This document shows positions 6,356 through 10,419 of a DNA stretch of 10,419 bases, piece by piece. Made by a program: the position numbers and the translations under genes. The stretch covers positions 1-10,419 of the forward strand of contig JAEZSL010000312.1 in the NCBI GenBank assembly GCA_023443925.1. The letters are read 5' to 3'. The notes below the pieces were generated by a model. That model worked only from the letters and a program-made list of their open reading frames with translations, did no database searches and was not told the origin of the DNA. Source of the stretch: Bacillota bacterium. GTDB lineage: Bacteria; Bacillota_A; Clostridia; Lachnospirales; Lachnospiraceae. How positions within the stretch are numbered: position 1 is the stretch's first letter; each line of letters begins with the position of its first letter.

Positions 6356-6949
6356 TTAAAAGAATAAAAAATAGCGGCCAACCGACTGTTTATAATCCTG
6401 ATAATCCTTGCCGAATACAGCAGGCAGATATTTTTCTTCTTCCAGAATCTGAAGATGCAGCAGGGTGATGAGAAATACCAGAAACAAAATCTGGATAAAA
6501 TTTGGAAATGCCAGGGTAAACCCGATATAGAACAAATCGAAGCCTAAAAAGGCCGGATTGCGGCTGATACGGTATATTCCTTTTCTCACCAGTTTTGTGC
6601 GCTGTGACGCATCCACACCTGCCCGCCAGCTATTTTTCATTGTTATCATGGCAGCGATAAATACAACAGTTCCCATAAAAGAAATGAATAGCCCGATAGA
6701 TCGAAGGTAATTGGAATAGGAGAGCAGATTATAATGACTGGGAATAAAAAGACTTAAAATCTGAACGCCAGCCATAGTAAAGGTGGCAGTTTTAAGCAGG
6801 TTTTCGATTATAAGGGTTTGTTTTGGTTTATCACCACGCCCCAGCCGGTTACTTATTATCCCCTGTTTTTTTAAAAGCAGCTGCTTTGCAAAATAGCTGC
6901 CGTAGAACAGTAGTAAGACAAAAAATCCAAAATAGTTCAGTATACTCAT
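6356..6949 (-). CDS. ICMT/PEMT-family integral-membrane methyltransferase, CzcN-like by context
   Basis: A 197-residue membrane protein with about five hydrophobic segments (near residues 4-20, 53-70, 83-105, 133-147 and 150-167). Its C-terminal half has the isoprenylcysteine carboxyl methyltransferase/phospholipid methyltransferase signature: RKGIYRISRNPAFLGF (122-137), then EEEKYLPAVFGKDYQDY (170-186), then GRYF near the end. These form the S-adenosylmethionine pocket at the membrane surface in the family. Bacteria generally lack prenylated CaaX proteins, so the acceptor is probably a lipid or an unknown small molecule. A GAGGAGG site lies 6 nt before the ATG. The promoter carries two copies of the operator that also controls the neighbouring metal ATPase, so it should be induced by the same metals. 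Relatives named CzcN and NccN occur in proteobacterial Co/Zn/Cd and Ni resistance clusters; their role is not well defined. Confidence 0.87.
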   Translation of the reverse strand: MSILNYFGFFVLLLFYGSYFAKQLLLKKQGIISNRLGRGDKPKQTLIIENLLKTATFTMAGVQILSLFIPSHYNLLSYSNYLRSIGLFISFMGTVVFIAAMITMKNSWRAGVDASQRTKLVRKGIYRISRNPAFLGFDLFYIGFTLAFPNFIQILFLVFLITLLHLQILEEEKYLPAVFGKDYQDYKQSVGRYFLFF

Positions 6950-7010
6950 GATTATCCTCCTCGTTGTTACATTCTTTAATTTGAGTGCATTTTAGGTATT
7001 TTAAAATATT

Positions 7011-7101
7011 TCATAAATTAACTTCATCAAAATCGTGTTTTTTAAAGTCAGTCTCTTTAAAATCCAGTTTCATCAAAATCCAGTTTCTATAAAATCAGTT
7101 T
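7011..7101 (-). repeat. Degenerate tandem repeat of about 16 bp in the methyltransferase leader
   Basis: Read on the minus strand, units begin at 7101, 7086, 7070, 7054, 7040 and 7024 and run 14-16 nt each. The two clearest are AAACTGGATTTTGATG (7086-7071) and AAACTGGATTTTAAAG (7070-7055). The array lies wholly in the predicted leader, between the promoter at 7155-7184 and the ribosome binding site. Confidence 0.6.
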
Positions 7102-7134
7102 TTTTAAAATAAGTATATTTATTTCTGAGTATAG

Positions 7135-7150
7135 TTGAATAAGCGCTCAA
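7135..7150. promoter_or_regulatory. ArsR/CadC-type operator over the methyltransferase start site
   Basis: TTGAATAAGCGCTCAA fits TTGA-N8-TCAA. It begins 4 bp past the -10 box of the methyltransferase promoter and covers the expected transcription start (about 7148), so a bound repressor would block the polymerase. Confidence 0.7.
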
Positions 7151-7154
7151 ATGT

Positions 7155-7184
7155 ATTATAGTTGAGCAACTGCTCAATTGTCAA
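7155..7184 (-). promoter_or_regulatory. Consensus sigma-A promoter of the methyltransferase gene
   Basis: On the minus strand: TTGACA (7184-7179), an 18-bp spacer, TATAAT (7160-7155). Both boxes are perfect. The spacer holds an operator in the same register as in the ATPase promoter. The leader to the start codon would be about 200 nt. Confidence 0.88.
7162..7177. promoter_or_regulatory. ArsR/CadC-type operator inside the methyltransferase promoter spacer
   Basis: TTGAGCAACTGCTCAA is a perfect inverted repeat with 7-bp arms and a 2-bp centre, lying between the -35 and -10 boxes. It has the TTGA-N8-TCAA form shared by all four sites around the regulator. Confidence 0.82.
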
Positions 7185-7208
7185 GTTATATTTAATTCGC
7201 ATTTACAT

Positions 7209-7248
7209 AAAAAATGGAAAGGCGAATCCTTTTTTGGACTGCCCTTCC
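7209..7248 (-). terminator. Rho-independent terminator of the metal regulator gene
   Basis: On the minus strand 7248-7216 forms a stem (GGAA, a wobble, GGC, a small internal loop, TCC) with a loop of six A, followed by TTTTTT (7214-7209). It ends about 25 bp before the -35 box of the methyltransferase promoter, insulating that gene from regulator transcription. Confidence 0.8.
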
Positions 7249-7282
7249 GTTTATAATATTGAAATTCAATATATCTATATGA

Positions 7283-7657
7283 TTAGTTATCTTCTGATTT
7301 TTTTTCCCTGATATGCTCAAGACCTTTTTCAAAAATCTGCTTTACATGATCATCCGCCAGGGAATAAAAAACATTTTTGCCTTCTCTGCGGTTTATTACA
7401 AGATTTGCTTCCCGCAGTGACCGTAATTGATGTGAGATTGCCGATTTTGTCATACCGAGCAGCACTGCAAGATCGCAGACACACATTTCGTGCTCGTCCA
7501 GCGCCCAGATGATTTTTGATCTTGTGCTGTCTCCCAGAACCTTAAAAAAATCCGAGAGATCATAAAGATCGTTATCTTCAGGCATTTTCTTTTTTACCGC
7601 ATCCACTACCTCTGCATGAATGACGTCACAATCACATATTAATTCCTCTTTTTTCAT
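7283..7657 (-). CDS. cadC: ArsR/SmtB-family metal-sensing repressor, CadC-like
   Basis: A 124-residue winged-helix repressor that should leave DNA on binding metal. Helix-turn-helix residues are at about 58-83 (CVCDLAVLLGMTKSAISHQL), and the wing is near INRREGKNVFYSL (88-100). Both metal sites known in CadC are present. The alpha3N site is C8 and C10 near the N-terminus plus C59 and C61 in EMCVCDLA, suited to Cd(II) or Pb(II). The alpha5 site is D102, H104, H115 and E118, suited to Zn(II). GGAGG lies 7 nt before the ATG. The gene is divergent from the HMA/ATPase genes and upstream of the methyltransferase. Four TTGA-N8-TCAA sites in the two target promoters are its probable operators. The symbol reflects family resemblance; Zn, Cd or Pb could each be the main inducer. 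Confidence 0.92.
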   Translation of the reverse strand: MKKEELICDCDVIHAEVVDAVKKKMPEDNDLYDLSDFFKVLGDSTRSKIIWALDEHEMCVCDLAVLLGMTKSAISHQLRSLREANLVINRREGKNVFYSLADDHVKQIFEKGLEHIREKKSEDN

Positions 7658-7682
7658 GGTTCAACCTCCATTCAGTAGATTC

Positions 7683-7712
7683 AGTATAGTCTCTAGTATG
7701 CTAAAAAGTAAA
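7683..7712 (-). promoter_or_regulatory. Probable promoter of the metal regulator gene
   Basis: On the minus strand: TTTACT (7712-7707), an 18-bp spacer, TATACT (7688-7683). It is weaker than the two target promoters and contains no TTGA-N8-TCAA site, so the regulator may be made at a low steady level. ATTCAGTA occurs twice (7670-7677 and 7679-7686) around the start region. Confidence 0.5.
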
Positions 7713-7741
7713 GTAGTTTATAAAATTTTTATATAAAACAC

Positions 7742-7771
7742 TTGACAGTTGAATGCGTCCTCAACTATAAT
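7742..7771 (+). promoter_or_regulatory. Consensus sigma-A promoter of the HMA-ATPase operon
   Basis: TTGACA (7742-7747), an 18-bp spacer, TATAAT (7766-7771). Both boxes are perfect, with the start expected near 7778 and a leader of about 68 nt. The plan TTGACA-N-TTGA-N8-TCAAC-TATAAT is shared base for base with the methyltransferase promoter. Confidence 0.9.
7747..7766. promoter_or_regulatory. ArsR/CadC-type operator inside the HMA-ATPase promoter spacer
   Basis: AGTTGA-N8-TCAACT, an inverted repeat with 6-bp arms, of which the core TTGA-N8-TCAA is 7749-7764. It fills the spacer and touches both promoter boxes, so repressor and polymerase should exclude each other. Confidence 0.82.
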
Positions 7772-7779
7772 AAAGTCAA

Positions 7780-7801
7780 CAGTTGAACAAATGGTCAACT
7801 G
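7780..7801. promoter_or_regulatory. ArsR/CadC-type operator just downstream of the HMA-ATPase start site
   Basis: CAGTTGA-N8-TCAACTG has perfect 7-bp arms, the longest outer arms of the four sites. The core TTGA begins 34 bp after that of the spacer site. Confidence 0.8.
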
Positions 7802-7846
7802 ACAAACATCGATATTAAACATAAAATCAATCAGGAGGTATTTAAA

Positions 7847-8068
7847 ATGAAAAAGACATTTAAACTTGAAGGTTTGGATTGTGCGCACTGCGCATCTAAA
7901 ATTGAAACAGCTGTTAAGGCTTTGGAGGGAGTAACAGCCGCTACCGTAAACTTTATGACAACAAAAATGGTAATTGAAGGCGAAGATGAGAGTTTTGATA
8001 ATATTGTTGAAAAGGCAAAGGCCATTGTGAAAAAGCTGGAGCCGGATGTTATCGTAAAGAAGGCCTAA
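7847..8068 (+). CDS. Small HMA-domain metal-binding protein (detached N-terminal domain of the ATPase)
   Basis: A 73-residue cytoplasmic protein that is a single heavy-metal-associated domain, with a beta-alpha-beta-beta-alpha-beta pattern. The metal motif is GLDCAHCA with C12 and C15. Leu-Asp before the first Cys resembles the HMA domains of Zn/Cd/Pb ATPases (CadA, ZntA) more than the GMTC of copper proteins, so a Zn/Cd role is favoured over a CopZ copper chaperone. AGGAGGT lies 7 nt before the ATG. It is the first gene of the operon and ends 3 bp before the ATPase, which lacks its own N-terminal HMA domain. The simplest reading is that it supplies metal to, or regulates, the ATPase in trans. 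Confidence 0.9.
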   Translation: MKKTFKLEGLDCAHCASKIETAVKALEGVTAATVNFMTTKMVIEGEDESFDNIVEKAKAIVKKLEPDVIVKKA

Positions 8069-8071
8069 GAT

Positions 8072-9934
8072 ATGAAGCTGACATCGAACCAGAAAAGACT
8101 GATAAAAACATTGCTTGGAGCCGCTGTTTATGCGGCAGGCATTTTATATAAAACAGATAACAGGATCGTTTCCCTCGGCATATTTCTTATTGCATATGTA
8201 ATTATAGGCGGAGACGTGCTCTGGCGAGCAATACGGAATATTTTACGAGGGCAGGTCTTTGATGAGAATTTTCTGATGAGCCTTGCGACTATAGGTGCTT
8301 TCATAGTTGGGGATTTTCCAGAAGGCGTTGCGGTTATGCTTTTTTATCAGGTAGGGGAACTGTTCCAGAGCTATGCCGTAGATAAATCCAGAAAATCCAT
8401 TGCCAGTCTTATGGATATCCGTCCTGATTATGCCAATGTGAAGCGGGAGGATAAACTGGAAAAAGTAGATCCCGATGAAGTACAAATTGATGAGATCATT
8501 GTTATAAAAGCAGGAGAGAAGGTTCCGCTGGATGCAATTGTCATTGAAGGCAGTTCCACGGTAGATACTTCTGCGCTTACAGGAGAATCTCTTCCCAGAG
8601 AGGTTACAGAAGGCGATAATCTTCTCAGTGGCTGTATTAACATTAACGGGCTGCTGACCGCCCGTGTAACCAAGGAATTTGGCGAATCTACCGTAAGCAA
8701 GATTTTGGATCTGGTAGAAAACGCCGGTACAAAAAAATCAAATTCGGAGAACTTTATTACTAAGTTTGCCCGTTACTATACCCCGGCAGTTGTTATTGTT
8801 GCGGTTTTAATGGCGCTGATTCCTCCGCTTATATTGCCCGGAGCAACCTTTAGTGACTGGATTTACCGTGGACTTATATTCCTTGTAATTTCCTGCCCCT
8901 GTGCCCTGGTCATTTCGATACCGCTGAGCTTTTTTGGAGGTATTGGAGGAGCATCCAGACGAGGTATTCTTGTTAAGGGGAGCAATTATCTGGAGGCACT
9001 TGCCGAAACAGAAATTGTTGTATTTGATAAAACCGGTACCCTGACAAAGGGTATATTCAAAGTACAGGAGGTTATTCCTCAGGATATTGATAAAGAAGAA
9101 CTGCTGGAGCTTACAGCTTATGCGGAAAGCTATTCCAACCATCCTATTTCACTTTCTCTTAAAAATGCTTATAACAAGGAAATTGATGCTGCACGTATTA
9201 CCAATGTAGAAGAAATACCTGGCCATGGAGTCACCGCCACGGTAGACGGAAAAACGGTATCTGCAGGTAATATAAAGCTTATGAATAAAATAAATGTTAC
9301 TTTTATGGAACCCAAGGATGTAATTGGCACCGTTGTTCATGTTGCAATCGACAATGTTTATGGAGGCTATATTGTGATTGCGGATGAAGTCAAGGAAGAT
9401 GCTGCCCACGCGATCCGTGAACTGAAGGCCCACATCCGACAGACAGTAATGCTTACAGGAGATGCAAAGAGGATCGGCGAAAAAGTTGCCGGACAGCTTG
9501 GCCTTGATAAAGTTTATACGGAGCTGCTGCCGGCAGACAAGGTGCAGCAGGTAGAAACGCTGATTAAGGAGAAGTCAGTCAAAGGTAAACTTGCCTTTGT
9601 AGGTGACGGTATCAATGATGCACCGGTTTTGGCAAGAGCGGATATTGGTATAGCTATGGGAGGTCTTGGTTCTGATGCTGCAATTGAAGCGGCAGATATT
9701 GTTATTATGACGGATGAGCCTTCTAAACTTGCAACGGCTATTAAACTTTCCAAGAAAACTCTCCGTATTGTAAAACAGAACATAACACTGGCACTTGTAG
9801 TGAAAGGTGTAGTTCTTGTGATGGGAGCTATAGGTATAGCCTCTATGTGGGCAGCGATATTTGCTGACGTTGGTGTTGCTATTCTTGCAATACTAAATGC
9901 AAGCCGTATGCTGAATGTAAAAAATATAAATTAA
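8072..9934 (+). CDS. cadA: P1B-2-type Zn(II)/Cd(II)/Pb(II)-exporting ATPase
   Basis: A 620-residue membrane pump using ATP to expel divalent soft metals. Features in order: TM segments in the first 100 residues; actuator TGES at 170-173; metal-site CPC (C275, C277) in VISCPCALV; phosphorylation motif DKTGT with D319; HP at 357-358 in the nucleotide domain; TGD at 462-464; GDGINDAP at 511-518; and two last helices with K578 (ALVVKGVV) and D599 (FADVGVA), the Lys and Asp that mark the P1B-2 subgroup. The usual N-terminal HMA domain is absent and is encoded by the gene just upstream, 3 bp away, which suggests translational coupling; the Shine-Dalgarno is a modest AAGAAGG in the end of that gene. 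Length fits a P1B-2 pump without HMA. The terminator at 9957-10010 ends the operon. Metal specificity within Zn/Cd/Pb cannot be read from sequence. Confidence 0.95.
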   Translation: MKLTSNQKRLIKTLLGAAVYAAGILYKTDNRIVSLGIFLIAYVIIGGDVLWRAIRNILRGQVFDENFLMSLATIGAFIVGDFPEGVAVMLFYQVGELFQSYAVDKSRKSIASLMDIRPDYANVKREDKLEKVDPDEVQIDEIIVIKAGEKVPLDAIVIEGSSTVDTSALTGESLPREVTEGDNLLSGCININGLLTARVTKEFGESTVSKILDLVENAGTKKSNSENFITKFARYYTPAVVIVAVLMALIPPLILPGATFSDWIYRGLIFLVISCPCALVISIPLSFFGGIGGASRRGILVKGSNYLEALAETEIVVFDKTGTLTKGIFKVQEVIPQDIDKEELLELTAYAESYSNHPISLSLKNAYNKEIDAARITNVEEIPGHGVTATVDGKTVSAGNIKLMNKINVTFMEPKDVIGTVVHVAIDNVYGGYIVIADEVKEDAAHAIRELKAHIRQTVMLTGDAKRIGEKVAGQLGLDKVYTELLPADKVQQVETLIKEKSVKGKLAFVGDGINDAPVLARADIGIAMGGLGSDAAIEAADIVIMTDEPSKLATAIKLSKKTLRIVKQNITLALVVKGVVLVMGAIGIASMWAAIFADVGVAILAILNASRMLNVKNIN

Positions 9935-9956
9935 ATCAATGTGTTAAATGGCACTT

Positions 9957-10010
9957 AAAAAGATGTCCTCGAATGATAGGATTAATTCTCATTCGAGGAC
10001 ATCTTTTTTT
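9957..10010. terminator. Strong bidirectional rho-independent terminator
   Basis: A perfect 16-bp stem (9961-9976 with 9989-10004) and 12-nt loop, flanked by four A on the left (9957-9960) and six T after the right arm. It ends the HMA-ATPase operon on the plus strand and can also serve the oleate hydratase gene on the minus strand. Confidence 0.9.
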
Positions 10011-10081
10011 CTTAGCTGGTATAAATAAGAAAGAGTGGCTTATCCGTAATATAAATGATACAACTAAAGTAAATGTTATAA

Positions 10082-10419
10082 CTAAAGTAATTGATATTCC
10101 TTGAGCAGTTTTCCAATATCCGTACCCATTATCTTCTGAAGTGCGCCTCCAAGTGCAGCTTTTATTTTGGGATCCAGGTCTAATTCTGTAATCTTCTTAC
10201 CATCCCCTAATTTTGAGGTGGCATTCAGCAGATCGCGAATATCGTAAGTACTTCCCCAGACTTCGGGTACACCACGGTCAATATCCAAAAGTGTATAGAC
10301 GCTTTCCATGGCGGTACGCACAGAGTATTCAATTGTAAAGATGGTATCGCGTTTTGTTTCGGCAAATTGTCCCAGGAAGGCAAAATTTACACTGCCGGCC
10401 GGGATAACGGCAGGGCGGT
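10082..10419 (-). CDS. ohyA: Oleate hydratase, C-terminal part (partial)
   Basis: The frame runs in from the window edge, so only the last 111 codons are present. The translation contains PAGSVNFAFLGQFAE, then RDTIFTIEYSVRTAMESVY and DIDRGVPEVWGSTYD, typical of the C-terminal region of oleate hydratases (the family first called myosin-cross-reactive antigen). These FAD-binding enzymes add water to the cis-9 double bond of oleate and related fatty acids to give 10-hydroxy acids, in the cytoplasm or at the membrane face. The GTG at 10321 and the ATG at 10309 are internal codons, not starts. The FAD-binding and catalytic regions lie outside the window, so intactness cannot be judged. It is convergent with the ATPase operon and shares its terminator. 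Confidence 0.9.
   Translation of the reverse strand, partial: RPAVIPAGSVNFAFLGQFAETKRDTIFTIEYSVRTAMESVYTLLDIDRGVPEVWGSTYDIRDLLNATSKLGDGKKITELDLDPKIKAALGGALQKIMGTDIGKLLKEYQLL

Noticed and set aside
7831..8025. 64-codon open frame on the minus strand
   Set aside because: Overlaps the HMA gene, which has a strong ribosome binding site and a clear metal motif.
7847..8068. Copper chaperone CopZ
   Set aside because: The motif is GLDCAHC rather than GMTC-x-x-C, and the operon partners are a P1B-2 Zn/Cd/Pb pump and a CadC-like sensor rather than CopA and CsoR/CopY.
8243..9783. Minus-strand open frames of 80-111 codons within the ATPase region
   Set aside because: Shadows of the ATPase reading frame, which is continuous and carries every P-type ATPase motif.
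10082..10321. A complete 79-residue gene starting at GTG 10321
   Set aside because: The frame stays open to the window edge and the added residues match oleate hydratase, so this is the end of a longer gene.

Overview
The window looks like chromosomal DNA from a low-GC Gram-positive anaerobe of the class Clostridia, most like a Lachnospiraceae-type genome. This rests on AT-rich spacers, strong AGGAGG-type ribosome binding sites, sigma-A promoters close to consensus, and the types of protein encoded. No rRNA, tRNA, CRISPR, transposase or phage gene was seen. Species cannot be named from the sequence.

Left part (1-5880), all genes on the minus strand. An AlgI/DltB-type MBOAT O-acyltransferase (209-1603) is followed by the first 48 codons of a membrane-anchored or secreted protein (1-146); together they look like a cell-surface polysaccharide O-acetylation pair. 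Upstream lies a chain of hairpins (1959-2179), including a perfect 25-bp inverted repeat. Next come an MFS transporter (2180-3403) and a PHP-domain phosphoesterase (3466-4410), which read as one operon from a good promoter at 4589-4617. A solitary family-2 glycosyltransferase (4944-5861) has its own promoter, and that promoter's position shows that the second in-frame ATG is the true start.

Middle part (5880-10010) is a metal-efflux regulon. A CadC-type ArsR/SmtB repressor (7283-7657, minus) sits between two transcription units. To its right, on the plus strand, are a 73-residue HMA metal-binding protein and a 620-residue P1B-2 (Zn/Cd/Pb) ATPase. To its left, on the minus strand, is an integral-membrane ICMT-family methyltransferase. 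Both units have the same promoter plan: TTGACA, an 18-bp spacer, TATAAT, with a TTGA-N8-TCAA operator in the same register inside the spacer and a second copy just past the start site. The sequence therefore argues that the methyltransferase belongs to the metal regulon, recalling CzcN/NccN of proteobacterial metal-resistance clusters. This is the most interesting point in the window.

Right edge (10082-10419, minus): the C-terminal 111 residues of an oleate hydratase, separated from the ATPase by a strong terminator that can work in both directions.
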